Positions 37,581 to 46,191 are shown, counted from the first letter of the stretch. The stretch: DNA of 64,000 nucleotides from Paenibacillus tyrphae (GCF_000722545.1 NZ_JNVM01000006.1:310001-374000); one strand, 5' to 3'. Made by a program: numbers and translations. Notes: generated by a model from the sequence alone, not told the origin.

Positions 37581-38426
37581 TTATTTGAGCCCGGTGAGCG
37601 CGATGCCGCGGACGATCTGCTTCTGGAAGATCACAAACAGCAGGATCAACGGCAGCACGGAGACGGTCGCTCCCGTCATGATCAGCACCCAGCCGCTCGT
37701 GTCCTTCAGCTCGCTGGAGAAGAATGCCACACCGACCGGAATCGTGAAATGCGTCTCCGTCTGCGTCACGATCAACGGCCAGATAAACGCGTTCCAGCTG
37801 CCGAGAAACGACAGGATCGCCAGCGTCGCAAGCGCGGGGCTCACCAGCGGCACGGCGATCCGCAGCATGATGCCCCATTCGTTCATGCCGTCGATCCGCG
37901 CCGCGTCCAGCAGGTCCGAAGGTACCGATTCCATGAACTGCTTCATCAGGAAGATACCGAAGGCGCTGACAAGCCCCGGAAACAGGACGCCGACGTACGT
38001 ATCGACCCAGCCGAGCTTGGCGGATAGCAGATACCACGGAATGATCAGCATCTCGGTAGGCACCATCAGCGTGCTGAGAATAGCGATAAAAATGAGCCGT
38101 TTCCCGGCAAACGTAAATTTCGCCAGCACGTACCCCGTGACCGTATCGAACAAGCATACGCTCGCCGTCATGATGACCGCAATCATGAAGCTGTTATACA
38201 CCCAGTGCGTAAACGGCGTCGTGGTGAACAGTTCCGCGTAATTGTCCAGCGTCGCGCGATCCGGCACGAGGCTGAGCGAGAAGACGTCCTGCGGCGTCTT
38301 GAGCGAGGTCGCAACCATCCATAAAAAAGGAAATACCATCGCGAGTGTGCCCGCGGTAAGCAGCGCATAGCTTCCAAGCTTCGGAAGCCGGGAGGGCAGC
38401 GGCCTGTTTTGGTTGGCTTGGCTCAT
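37581..38426 (-). CDS. Carbohydrate ABC transporter permease (MalG type)
   Basis: A 281-aa permease with six predicted membrane segments and the EAA loop MESVPSDLLDAARIDGMNEWGIMLRIAVPLVSPAL that contacts the ATPase. It is the second permease of the importer and the last gene of the operon, 14 bp after the MalF-type gene. No ATPase gene is included, as is usual for this transporter class, which shares an MsmX-type ATPase. AAGGAGGGAACGACCG precedes the ATG. Confidence 0.92.
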   Translation of the reverse strand: MSQANQNRPLPSRLPKLGSYALLTAGTLAMVFPFLWMVATSLKTPQDVFSLSLVPDRATLDNYAELFTTTPFTHWVYNSFMIAVIMTASVCLFDTVTGYVLAKFTFAGKRLIFIAILSTLMVPTEMLIIPWYLLSAKLGWVDTYVGVLFPGLVSAFGIFLMKQFMESVPSDLLDAARIDGMNEWGIMLRIAVPLVSPALATLAILSFLGSWNAFIWPLIVTQTETHFTIPVGVAFFSSELKDTSGWVLIMTGATVSVLPLILLFVIFQKQIVRGIALTGLK

Positions 38427-38440
38427 CGGTCGTTCCCTCC

Positions 38441-39370
38441 TTAGTATTCAATCTTCTTGCTTAGCACCTTAAGCTGCAGCAGCGATAGGATCAAGATTAA
38501 CGCGAAAAGCACGACGGTGGCGGCGGCCGCCTGGCCCATGTTGAAGTGCTTGAACGCGAGATTGTAAATGTACAGCACGAGCGAGACCGTCGAGTTGAGC
38601 GGACCGCCGGACGTCATGTTGAGCACCTGCGTGAACGACTGCAAATAATCGATGCTGCCGATGACGACGGAGAATACGATCACCGGGTTGAGCAGCGGCA
38701 GCGTGATGTGCACGAACCGCTTCCAAGCCCCCGCTCCGTCGATGGCGGCCGCATCGTAGTACAGCCGCGGGATGCCTTCCAGCCCCGTCAGGAAGATCAG
38801 CATCTGAAACCCGACGCCCTGCCAGATCATGGCGGCGATAACCAGATAGATCGCCTGGGACGGCGAGCCGAGGAACAGCTGCGGGCCGAGCCCGAGCGAG
38901 AGCAGAATGCCGTTGACGACGCCGTTCTTCATCAGCATCCAGCGGAATACCCAGCTGACCGCCACCACGCTGGTGACGTACGGGATAAAATAGATCGTGC
39001 GGAACAAGCCGCGCAGCCGGCCGATGCGCTGCAGCAGCAGCGCTACAGCCAATCCGGCGGCGACCTGCCCCGGTACGCCGGCCAGCACGTAGACGAGCGT
39101 ATTTTTCAGCGCTTGCAGGAACACTTCGTCCTGAAACAAGGCGGCGTAATTGTCGAGTCCGACAAACGGCTTTTCTTCGGACAGCATATCCCATTCCCGG
39201 AAGCCGACGTTAAACGAATACAGGATCGGTAAAATCCGGATCGAGACGAAAAAAAGCAGCGGCAGCAGCAGGCAGGTGTATACGAACACGTACCGCTGCT
39301 TTTTCACGCCGAGCCCCCGCTTCTGAGGAACCCGGCTTCTGACGGCAGGCAGCGCTTCGGCACGTTCCAT
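38441..39370 (-). CDS. Carbohydrate ABC transporter permease (MalF/UgpA type)
   Basis: A 309-aa permease with six predicted membrane segments and the EAA loop GLEGIPRLYYDAAAIDGAGAWKRFVHITLPLLNP. It pairs with the downstream permease and the upstream solute-binding protein. AAGGAGG lies upstream of the ATG. Confidence 0.92.
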   Translation of the reverse strand: MERAEALPAVRSRVPQKRGLGVKKQRYVFVYTCLLLPLLFFVSIRILPILYSFNVGFREWDMLSEEKPFVGLDNYAALFQDEVFLQALKNTLVYVLAGVPGQVAAGLAVALLLQRIGRLRGLFRTIYFIPYVTSVVAVSWVFRWMLMKNGVVNGILLSLGLGPQLFLGSPSQAIYLVIAAMIWQGVGFQMLIFLTGLEGIPRLYYDAAAIDGAGAWKRFVHITLPLLNPVIVFSVVIGSIDYLQSFTQVLNMTSGGPLNSTVSLVLYIYNLAFKHFNMGQAAAATVVLFALILILSLLQLKVLSKKIEY

Positions 39371-39410
39371 CGTTTTTCGTCCTCCTTTCTCTCGCAGCGC
39401 GCGCGCCGCC

Positions 39411-40778
39411 TTATTTTTTATCCTGCTTCGCCCAGTAATCGTCGAACAGCTTCTGCGTCTTCTTCACCAGCTCGTCGTACGCCTTCTCGACCGGCACCTG
39501 CTTCAGCGTCACTTGATCGACCGCCTCGACGAAGTAATCGCGCTCCAGCTTCTCGTCCACGAAGAAGTGCGCATGCGCGTAAGGCAGCTGCTGGATGAAC
39601 GGACCGAGCTTCTCGTCCTTCGCGTATTTGTCCTGCAGTGCAACCTCTCGCTTCGCCGGAAGCTCCCCGACCTTCTCCACCCACTGCTCCTGCACTTCCT
39701 TGCTGGTCAGAAACTTCAGGAATTCGGTCGCCGCCTCCAGCTTTTTGCCCTTCACGCCTTTCGTAATCGAGTTGGCCCAGAAAGACACCTGCGTCGCTTT
39801 GTCCTTGTACGAAGGAAGCGGCGCAATCGCATACTTGAGGTCGGGCGCGTCCTTCTTGATCCCGCCGAGCTGGAACGATCCGTCGATATTCATCGCAGCT
39901 ACGCCCTTCTTGAAGGCGGTAATGTCATCGTTATAGAAGTCCTTGGTACCAACCTTATGTACCAGCGACAGGTCGATTAAATACTTGAACGCCTCCAGCC
40001 CCGCAGGGGAATCCGCCCACAAAATTTTGCGCCGGTCGTCGCTGATATCTTTGCCGCCCGCCTGGTACACAAGCGCGTCGCGGTACCAATGGTGAAGCTG
40101 CGCGTTCGGCTGCCAAGCCAGCCCTTCGACGACGTATTGCCCGTTCTTGTCCTGCTGCGTCAGCTTCTTCGCGGTGTCGACCAGCTCGGTCCAAGTGGCC
40201 GGCGGCTTGCCCGGATCGAGCCCCGCTTTGGTGAACAAGTCCTTATTGTAAAACAAGGCAAGCGTGCGCACGGCGGTCGGAATCGCGTAATATTTGCCGT
40301 TCAGCTTGGCCGTGTCGACGAACGGAAAATACTCCTTCTTGATCTGCTCCTCGGAGAAGGCGCTCTCCGGCAGCGGCTGCAAATAGCCCGACGAGACGTA
40401 TTTCGGCAGCCACCCGTAGTACAGGTTAATAATATCCGGCCCCTTCCCGGCGGGCACGAGCGTCGCCACCTTCTCGTTGTACTGGTCGTACGGGAAGTTC
40501 GTCTGCTTGACGGTAATGTTCGGATGCTTTTTCTGGAACTCGTCAATCAGCGCGGCGATCAGCTCAACTTTCGCCGGGTACTGGTATTGCCAGTACTCGA
40601 TGGTCACCTTCTCCTCTTGGCCGGCCTCCGCCGTCTTCTGAGCGGCCTGCCCCGATTGGCCGTCGCCTGCGGGTGCCTTGGAGCCGCCGCAGGCGGACAG
40701 CCCCACGACTAAGCCAAGCGCAAGCGCCGCGGCGCTCCAGGGCGTATAACGATAACGCTGACGATAAGTGCTCTTCAT
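39411..40778 (-). CDS. Extracellular solute-binding lipoprotein (family 1)
   Basis: A 455-aa binding protein: lipobox GLSACGGSK, a linker rich in Gly/Gln/Glu, and a two-lobed fold with VTIEYWQYQYPAKVELIAALIDEF and ADSPAGLEAFKYLIDL. It delivers the solute to the two downstream permeases. The family is mostly for sugars and glycerol phosphates, but the neighbouring lyase and amidohydrolase suggest a different or modified substrate. It starts 21 bp after the amidohydrolase stop. Confidence 0.9.
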   Translation of the reverse strand: MKSTYRQRYRYTPWSAAALALGLVVGLSACGGSKAPAGDGQSGQAAQKTAEAGQEEKVTIEYWQYQYPAKVELIAALIDEFQKKHPNITVKQTNFPYDQYNEKVATLVPAGKGPDIINLYYGWLPKYVSSGYLQPLPESAFSEEQIKKEYFPFVDTAKLNGKYYAIPTAVRTLALFYNKDLFTKAGLDPGKPPATWTELVDTAKKLTQQDKNGQYVVEGLAWQPNAQLHHWYRDALVYQAGGKDISDDRRKILWADSPAGLEAFKYLIDLSLVHKVGTKDFYNDDITAFKKGVAAMNIDGSFQLGGIKKDAPDLKYAIAPLPSYKDKATQVSFWANSITKGVKGKKLEAATEFLKFLTSKEVQEQWVEKVGELPAKREVALQDKYAKDEKLGPFIQQLPYAHAHFFVDEKLERDYFVEAVDQVTLKQVPVEKAYDELVKKTQKLFDDYWAKQDKK

Positions 40779-40799
40779 GGTTTTCCAATCCCCTTTTTT

Positions 40800-41711
40800 C
40801 TATATTAAGTTCAACAATCTTCTCGCGTTGTTGCCGAAAATGTTCTCGATCTCCGTCTCGTTCATCCGCAGCTCGCGGCAGGAGCGCACCTGATCTTGCA
40901 AGTAGCGGTAGACGAACCCCCGCGGGAAGCTGCTAGAATCTGTGCCGAAAATAATCCGCTCGGGACCGATCAGCTCGTAGCATTTGCGGAACAGGATATC
41001 CAGGTTCAGCTCGTACGGCGTCCAGCGCATCCACTGGTTCGACCCGGACGTATCGATGAAGATGTTCGGGCAGCTCCAGCATAAGTGCAGCAGCTCTTGA
41101 AAATAGCCCGCGCCGAAATGCGGGATGATGAACGGAATGTCCGGGTATTCCCGGGCCACGTTAAAGATCGCCAGCGGATTGATATTGAGGTGCGAGGCGA
41201 TCCCGCCGGTATGTCCGAGCAGCCCGAAATGAATGAGCACCGGCAGCTTCCGCTCGGCGAGAAACCGCCACACCGGCGTCAGCTTCGGATCGTGGAACGG
41301 GATTTCCACGAGCGGTCCGAACAGCTTGTAGCCTTTCAAGCCGAGCGTGTCCACGGCTCTTCGCAGCTCTTCCGCCGCATCCGGCTCCTCGATGGAATGG
41401 TGGGCGAAGCCGGTAAACCGGCCGGGGTATTTGCTGATCTGCTCGGCCAGATCATCATTGCTCCAGGCGGTGAGGAAATTAATGCCGCCGAGGCCGTAGC
41501 GGTCCAATTCGTCCGCCCAGCGGTCGATAAGCGGCCGGGCCGCATCCTGATCCTCTTGCGCCGGGGGCTCCGGGAAATCCCATGTCAGCCGCATCCGTTC
41601 GGAACGCAGCGCGTTCTGGCTTCGGATCACCGGATTAGCCGACATAAACGGCAGCGGGTAAGGCAAATGGGCATGAATGTCGAATACTCGAAAGCCTTCC
41701 TTGAACAGCAT
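40800..41711 (-). CDS. Amidohydrolase-family (amidohydrolase_2) enzyme
   Basis: A 303-aa metal-dependent hydrolase or decarboxylase-type barrel. Metal ligands are visible as HAHLPYP (HxH) near residue 12, the histidine in LIHFGLLG, that in IIPHFGAGY, and the aspartate in IIFGTDSSSFPRG. Related enzymes hydrolyse lactones and amides or decarboxylate aromatic acids. GGAAGGTGG precedes the ATG. It sits between the lyase and the importer genes and so probably acts on the imported compound or its lyase product. Confidence 0.85.
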   Translation of the reverse strand: MLFKEGFRVFDIHAHLPYPLPFMSANPVIRSQNALRSERMRLTWDFPEPPAQEDQDAARPLIDRWADELDRYGLGGINFLTAWSNDDLAEQISKYPGRFTGFAHHSIEEPDAAEELRRAVDTLGLKGYKLFGPLVEIPFHDPKLTPVWRFLAERKLPVLIHFGLLGHTGGIASHLNINPLAIFNVAREYPDIPFIIPHFGAGYFQELLHLCWSCPNIFIDTSGSNQWMRWTPYELNLDILFRKCYELIGPERIIFGTDSSSFPRGFVYRYLQDQVRSCRELRMNETEIENIFGNNARRLLNLI

Positions 41712-41750
41712 CGCGGTTCCACCTTCCGTCTTTAGGTTAGCAAGCTATAC

Positions 41751-41812
41751 AAAAAAAAGGAGATGAACGCCTGCTTCTGAAAAGCAAAAAAGCTTCATCT
41801 CCGGAGGTCCGG
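41751..41812 (-). terminator. Intercistronic terminator with CCGG mini-hairpin
   Basis: On the minus strand the order is ACCGGACCTCCGGAGA, a stem GGAGATGAA/TTCATCTCC with inner pairing, and eight T. It begins at the lyase stop and its T run ends 40 nt before the amidohydrolase ATG, with no promoter between. Read-through is therefore needed to express the downstream genes. The 16-nt prefix recurs before the terminator in the operon leader. Confidence 0.75.
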
Positions 41813-43351
41813 TCAATGGATAGGCAGGTCCTGGTGAGAGGAGCACCGCTCCGCCCACTCGGCAACCGTATGATTTACCTGACGCCGGGCGCGTTCGATC
41901 GTGTCCCGCTTCTCCTGCAGCCACACTTCGTCCCGCTCCTGACGCTGCCTTTGCCCCGCGAGTGCTCGCAACACTTCGTCCGGGCTCGGTCCCCCGGGCA
42001 GCTTGCGGACGCTCACGAAGTGCTGCGGGCTCAGGGAGCGGCGCAGCGCTTCCTCCGTGAGCGCAAGCGGGCGTCCGATCGTCTCGCGGGCCGCATCGTT
42101 CAGCAGCTCCAGCGAGAGCTGGCCGGCGGACCGGCCGAGACGGACCGCCTCTTTCACCACGCGGCTGACGATGTCGTGCGCCGTGCGGAACGAAAGCCGC
42201 TCCGTCCGCACGAGCGTATCGGCCAGCTCGGTCACGGTCGCGAAGCTGCCTTCGGCCCGGGCGCGCAGCCCTTCCTTGTTGATCCGAAGCGTCCCGATCA
42301 CGCAGCCGAGCAGCCGATACACCGATTCCAGCGTATGCAAGCTTTTCCAGGCGTACGGCTGCATATCATCCTCCGTATCGACGATATCGCCGAACGGCGT
42401 ATTGTGCATCATCGTCAGCACGGTCTGCGCGCTGCCCGCGCAGCTGGACAATAGCGAGCGCATGTGCTCGATTGAGACGGGATTGCGCTTCTGCGGCATG
42501 ATCGAGCTGATCTGCACGTAAGGCGCAGCCACATGGAGCACCGCGAATTCCTGCGTACTCCAGAGCAGCAGCTCCTGCACGAAGCGCCCCAGATTGAGCG
42601 CGGCGAGCTGCACGGCGGTCGCGATCTCGCCGATATAATCGGCACCGCTGACCGCATCGTAAGCATTCTCGATCAGCCCGTCGAACGCAAGCAGCCTGGC
42701 CATCCGTTCCCGGCTGATCGGAAAGCCAGACGTCGTGAGCGCCGCGGCTCCCATGCTGCTGCGGTTGCAGTTGGCGTAAGCCGCTTGCAGGCGGCGGATA
42801 TCCCGGCCGAGCGAATCCGAGACGGCGGCCGCGTAGTGGGCCATGGTCGTCGGCTGTGCCTGCTGCGTATGGGTGTAGCCGATCATCACCGTGTCCGTAT
42901 GCTCACCTGCGAAGCGCAGCAGCCGGTCATGGAGCCGCAGCGCCGACGCGATCGCTTCGAGCAGCTTCTCCCGCAGCGTCAGCCGGTAAATCGCGATGCC
43001 CATATCGTTGCGGCTGCGGGCCAAATGCAGATTGCCCGCCGCCTCGCCGGCGTGCTGCAGCAGCTCATGCTCCACCTGAAAAAACAAATCCTCGAACTGC
43101 CCCGAATACGCGCTGCCCTGAAGCTTCGGCAGGTCGACGGCTTCCAGCGCGGCGGCAATGCGCTCCGCTTCCTCCTGGCCGATCAGCCGCTGCTCTCGAA
43201 GCATCAGCAGATGCGCCTTATTGACCTCGAGCATCGGCTCCAGCAGCTCCGCCTTGGCTTGCTCGTAGGCGGGCTCCAGCACGACCTCCGCGTACGTTTT
43301 GCCCGGAAAGCGGTCTCCTTCCGCCAGCAGCCATTCGTCCTTCTGAACCAA
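41813..43351 (-). CDS. Argininosuccinate-lyase-like enzyme (fumarase/aspartase superfamily)
   Basis: A 512-aa lyase of the superfamily that eliminates fumarate from an N-substituted aspartate. Signature SSIMPQKRNP with the catalytic serine, GYTHTQQAQPTTMAHY with the catalytic histidine, and NLHLARSRNDMG are all present. The N-terminus differs from housekeeping ArgH (no WGGRF). No arginine genes are nearby; it leads an operon with an amidohydrolase and a binding-protein importer, so a role in breaking down an imported aspartate-containing compound is more likely than arginine synthesis. I chose the TTG at 43351, preceded by AAGGGGG at 8 nt; an upstream ATG at 43399 falls inside the leader hairpin. 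Confidence 0.82.
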   Translation of the reverse strand: MVQKDEWLLAEGDRFPGKTYAEVVLEPAYEQAKAELLEPMLEVNKAHLLMLREQRLIGQEEAERIAAALEAVDLPKLQGSAYSGQFEDLFFQVEHELLQHAGEAAGNLHLARSRNDMGIAIYRLTLREKLLEAIASALRLHDRLLRFAGEHTDTVMIGYTHTQQAQPTTMAHYAAAVSDSLGRDIRRLQAAYANCNRSSMGAAALTTSGFPISRERMARLLAFDGLIENAYDAVSGADYIGEIATAVQLAALNLGRFVQELLLWSTQEFAVLHVAAPYVQISSIMPQKRNPVSIEHMRSLLSSCAGSAQTVLTMMHNTPFGDIVDTEDDMQPYAWKSLHTLESVYRLLGCVIGTLRINKEGLRARAEGSFATVTELADTLVRTERLSFRTAHDIVSRVVKEAVRLGRSAGQLSLELLNDAARETIGRPLALTEEALRRSLSPQHFVSVRKLPGGPSPDEVLRALAGQRQRQERDEVWLQEKRDTIERARRQVNHTVAEWAERCSSHQDLPIH

Positions 43352-43383
43352 ACGGTGCGCCCCCTTCGTCGGACATCGGTAAA

Positions 43384-43440
43384 AATAAAAAAGACACATT
43401 CCGCCCAGCAGGCGGTACGTGTCTCCGGTAGTCCGGTAGA
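43384..43440 (-). terminator. Leader terminator of the lyase operon with CCGG mini-hairpin
   Basis: On the minus strand: ACCGGACTACCGGAGA, then a stem formed by GAGACAC/GTGTCTT and CCGCC/GGCGG, then TTTTTTATTTTT. It lies between the operon promoter (43481-43510) and the start codon, so it can act as an attenuator; it could also catch transcripts from the upstream ABC operon. Confidence 0.7.
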
Positions 43441-43480
43441 TTTTTAACTATTCCCATAAAATTACTATGCTTTAATCGAA

Positions 43481-43510
43481 ATCATACCCCCCGAACCCCG
43501 GGAATGTCAA
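43481..43510 (-). promoter_or_regulatory. Promoter of the lyase-amidohydrolase-ABC operon
   Basis: On the minus strand TTGACA and TATGAT are 18 bp apart. The predicted start is near 43474, leaving a leader of about 120 nt that contains the hairpin terminator. Confidence 0.7.
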
Positions 43511-43540
43511 TAGAAAAATCGGGATTCGCGTATGATTCGC

Positions 43541-44422
43541 CTAGCGTGCGCTCTTTTCCAGAAGCCGGTCCAACAATTCGTCCAGCGGCAGCGGCTGCTC
43601 CTTCGTGACTTGGATTCCGTTCTCGGACAGGAAAGCCAAAGTTGTCGTACGGTCGCAGGTCACCAGTTGAGGAAACGGCACCTCACTCCAATCGACCGCG
43701 CCCGGGATATCCGCCAGACTGGGCAGCGGTTCTCTGGATAACCAAAGCCGAGACCACGATGCGACCAAGGCATCTTTTTCGTAAGGGCCTTCCAAAGCGC
43801 CGTTTCTCAGCAAAAGAATACAATCCGCAAACTGCCGGATATCTTCGACCGAATGGGTGGACAGCACGACGGTCCGTTCCATGATCTCCGCATCCTCGAC
43901 GAGCATCTGCTTCAGACGATTGCGGCTGGCGATATCCAGGCCGTTCGTCGGCTCATCAAGCAGCAGCAGGGGAGCATGCGTGCTCAGCGCGAGCGTTAGC
44001 GCCGCCTTCTTCCGTTCCCCCTGCGACATCTTGCCGTACCTTTTGTCCAGCGGAATACGAAAAGACGCCGCACGCCGGGCGAAATCGTCGTCGTCCCACG
44101 ATGCGTACCAGCTGCCGATAAAATCCCTCATCTGCCACAGCGTAAAGGGCTCGCAGCCGTCCAGCGGATCAGGGACGAAAGCGACCTGCGTCATAATGGC
44201 CTGCTCCTCCCGCTCATACGTATGCCCGAAAATTTCCAGCTTGCCTGAGGTTGGCTTCATCAGATTCATAAGGCACTTGAGCAGCGTCGTTTTGCCCGAG
44301 CCGTTCGGCCCTACTAACGCATAGGTTAGTCCTGGTTCCAGAACGACATCGATCGGTCCTAGCCGGAAGTCGTCTCGCTGTTTCACGAAGCGCTCCAGCC
44401 GAAGTGGACTTGGGGAAGTCAT
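43541..44422 (-). CDS. ABC transporter ATP-binding protein (YtrB type)
   Basis: A 293-aa ATPase: Walker A GPNGSGKTT, signature region KMSQGERKKAALTLAL, Walker B LLLLDEPTNGLD and the switch histidine in STHSVEDIRQFAD. It overlaps the 3' end of the GntR gene by four bases. Operons of a YtrA-type regulator, such an ATPase and small membrane proteins respond to cell-wall-active agents in Bacillus; that is the likely role here. Confidence 0.88.
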   Translation of the reverse strand: MTSPSPLRLERFVKQRDDFRLGPIDVVLEPGLTYALVGPNGSGKTTLLKCLMNLMKPTSGKLEIFGHTYEREEQAIMTQVAFVPDPLDGCEPFTLWQMRDFIGSWYASWDDDDFARRAASFRIPLDKRYGKMSQGERKKAALTLALSTHAPLLLLDEPTNGLDIASRNRLKQMLVEDAEIMERTVVLSTHSVEDIRQFADCILLLRNGALEGPYEKDALVASWSRLWLSREPLPSLADIPGAVDWSEVPFPQLVTCDRTTTLAFLSENGIQVTKEQPLPLDELLDRLLEKSAR

Positions 44423-44823
44423 CCGTCTCGCCTCCTTTCTTGCAGCATTTCCGCCAAGATCTGCTCGAACGTCTTCCGCGTCTGCTCCGGATCGTTCTGC
44501 AGCCGGAAACTCATTTCAATCGCCGCGCGGAACGCTTGATGCAGACTGGCATCCGCGACCTGCTTCTTTTCGCCCTCCTGCACATCCGCTACGAACGTTC
44601 CTTTTCCTTGCACGGTCTGAATGAATCTGCGCTGCTCCAGATTTTGATAAGCCCGGTTCACCGTAATGACGCTGCAGGCCAGATCGCTGGCGAGCGACCG
44701 GATGGAAGGAAGCGGCGTGCCCGGTTTAAGCTGTCCGCTCACGATGAACGATATCAGCTGTTGTTCAATTTGATGATAGATCGGCTCCCGGCTGTGTTCC
44801 GAGATGTGTATCGGTAGCTGTAT
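44419..44823 (-). CDS. GntR-family regulator, YtrA type, with ATA at the expected start
   Basis: A 134-aa regulator with a winged helix (REPIYHQIEQQLISFIVSGQ, LPSIRSLASDLACSVITVNRAY) and the short C-terminal helices of the YtrA group. A strong site, GAAAGGAGG (44832-44840), lies 8 nt before ATA at 44821-44823, where homologues would start with ATG. The only canonical in-frame starts upstream, GTG at 44859 and TTG at 44856, have no binding site. It is either a mutated or rare start codon, or a base-call error. Confidence 0.75.
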   Translation of the reverse strand: MQLPIHISEHSREPIYHQIEQQLISFIVSGQLKPGTPLPSIRSLASDLACSVITVNRAYQNLEQRRFIQTVQGKGTFVADVQEGEKKQVADASLHQAFRAAIEMSFRLQNDPEQTRKTFEQILAEMLQERRRDG

Positions 44824-44885
44824 CGCAGCCGCCTCCTTTCTGAAAAGTCCGGTCAACACCCGGCCGCTGTGCGAGCGGAACCACC

Positions 44886-45632
44886 CTAGGGAAGATCCTT
44901 GCGCGCAAGCCGGTACATCAAGGCCCGGTAGAACGCGGCCACCCCAAGCACGGCCATAAATACGGACAAGATCATGGCTGCCGGCGGATTTCTCCGCGCC
45001 AATTCAAACACCCATAAATAAACCGGTTGTCCAAAATGCGAGTAGAACGTTAAGATTGCCACAACGATCAGCAGCAGCCCCGTAAAAGAGCCGATAAGTA
45101 TCGCTTTGCCGTTCGTTCCGAATTCCAGATACGGATTGATGCCGCTGACCGCAAAGGCATAGCCGACCCAGACAAACACAAAGGCGGCGTACTCCGCCAC
45201 AGACAGCACGCCAAGTAAAGCGGACCAACTGGACGCGACAAAGACGCCGACAAAGACGAGTAAGGACGTTCCAAGGCACATCATCATATACAGTATCCGG
45301 CTCCAAGCTACGACCTTCAACGGAATAGCCCACATCCGGAAAAAACGCAGCCGCTTCAAAAACGGCTCCTCCGACACCAAGTAACCGAAAGAGATATATT
45401 CTCTGGAAAAGGCAAGCGCGCCGAGCGCAGGAACAACGGCAATCAGCCATAAATCCACGGGAAAAGAAACGCCCGGCTGCATACTGCCGCGCTCGTCTCC
45501 CGCCAGCACGCGTACCATATCGTGCGCCAGAAAGAACCCGATCAAGGCCGAGAACAGAACGTTGGCCAGCAGCGCAATATATTTATGTTTTAACTCATTC
45601 CATGCAATCCGGCAAGCATCACGCATGTCCAC
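44886..45632 (-). CDS. ABC-type membrane protein of the GntR/ABC operon
   Basis: A 248-aa integral membrane protein with six predicted segments, probably the permease partner of the ATPase at 43541. The N-terminus RIAWNELKHKYIALLANVLF resembles ABC-2-type exporter subunits. GGAG lies 5 nt before the GTG start; an ATG at 45626 is an alternative. It follows the small membrane gene by 12 bp. Confidence 0.7.
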   Translation of the reverse strand: MDMRDACRIAWNELKHKYIALLANVLFSALIGFFLAHDMVRVLAGDERGSMQPGVSFPVDLWLIAVVPALGALAFSREYISFGYLVSEEPFLKRLRFFRMWAIPLKVVAWSRILYMMMCLGTSLLVFVGVFVASSWSALLGVLSVAEYAAFVFVWVGYAFAVSGINPYLEFGTNGKAILIGSFTGLLLIVVAILTFYSHFGQPVYLWVFELARRNPPAAMILSVFMAVLGVAAFYRALMYRLARKDLP

Positions 45633-45644
45633 TCACGCTCCAGA

Positions 45645-46115
45645 TTATTGATTCATACGGGTCAGCCCGAAAAGATCGACGCCGTAAGCGGCGGCAGCGG
45701 CGAACAGGATCGTCCAGAACGCCAGCGAGCACGTCATCCAGAACAGGACGGGGCCGCGGGGCGCTTTGAACAGCATGGCGAATCCCGCCGCAATCTCCGT
45801 CCCGATCAGGATGGGACCGAGAAAGGCAAGTCCCGGCAGCCCGTATCGGACAAATAAGCGGTAGGCTCGCTGGCTTCGTTTGCTTTCGCTTGCTCCGCTG
45901 CGTTTGCTGCGCCATGCGTTCCAGCGGTCGAACAAGAAAACGACGAGCAGCACGGTAATCCAATTCCCCAGAAAAGCCAAAATCGTTGTGGCAACCGGGT
46001 TTAAGTCAAGCATGGCGATACCTAGCACTACGACAAAAGCCGATTCCACCCAAGGCAGTGCCGCAATAACGAAGACGGCAAGATAAGACCATTCTTTCAG
46101 AAATTCAGCAATCAT
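45645..46115 (-). CDS. Small multidrug export family membrane protein
   Basis: A 156-aa protein with about four membrane segments, resembling the small multidrug export family (WVESAFVVVLGIAMLDLNPVATTILAFLGNW and YGLPGLAFLGPILIGTE). It is the first gene of the operon with the YtrA-type regulator and ABC genes and lies directly behind the operator palindrome. Confidence 0.7.
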   Translation of the reverse strand: MIAEFLKEWSYLAVFVIAALPWVESAFVVVLGIAMLDLNPVATTILAFLGNWITVLLVVFLFDRWNAWRSKRSGASESKRSQRAYRLFVRYGLPGLAFLGPILIGTEIAAGFAMLFKAPRGPVLFWMTCSLAFWTILFAAAAAYGVDLFGLTRMNQ

Positions 46116-46145
46116 GCAATACTCACTCCTCTGAAGGTGTATAAG

Positions 46146-46165
46146 TGTATATATTAATATATACA
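46146..46165. promoter_or_regulatory. Perfect 20-bp palindrome, candidate YtrA-type operator
   Basis: TGTATATATTAATATATACA is a perfect palindrome, within AGTGTA-N12-TACAGT. YtrA-type repressors bind AGTGTA/TACACT-type repeats. It overlaps the operon promoter -10. Confidence 0.65.
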
Positions 46166-46191
46166 GTATATCACCCCTTGAAGCTTGTCAA
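46163..46191 (-). promoter_or_regulatory. Promoter of the GntR/ABC operon
   Basis: On the minus strand TTGACA and TACTGT are 17 bp apart. The -10 overlaps the palindrome, consistent with repression by the operon's own regulator. Confidence 0.55.

Noticed and set aside
41701-41720. GGTGGAACCGCG before the amidohydrolase ATG, identical to the core of T-box antiterminators
   Set aside because: It lies after the terminator and abuts the start codon, where it serves as the ribosome binding site; no specifier stem or other T-box parts are visible upstream.
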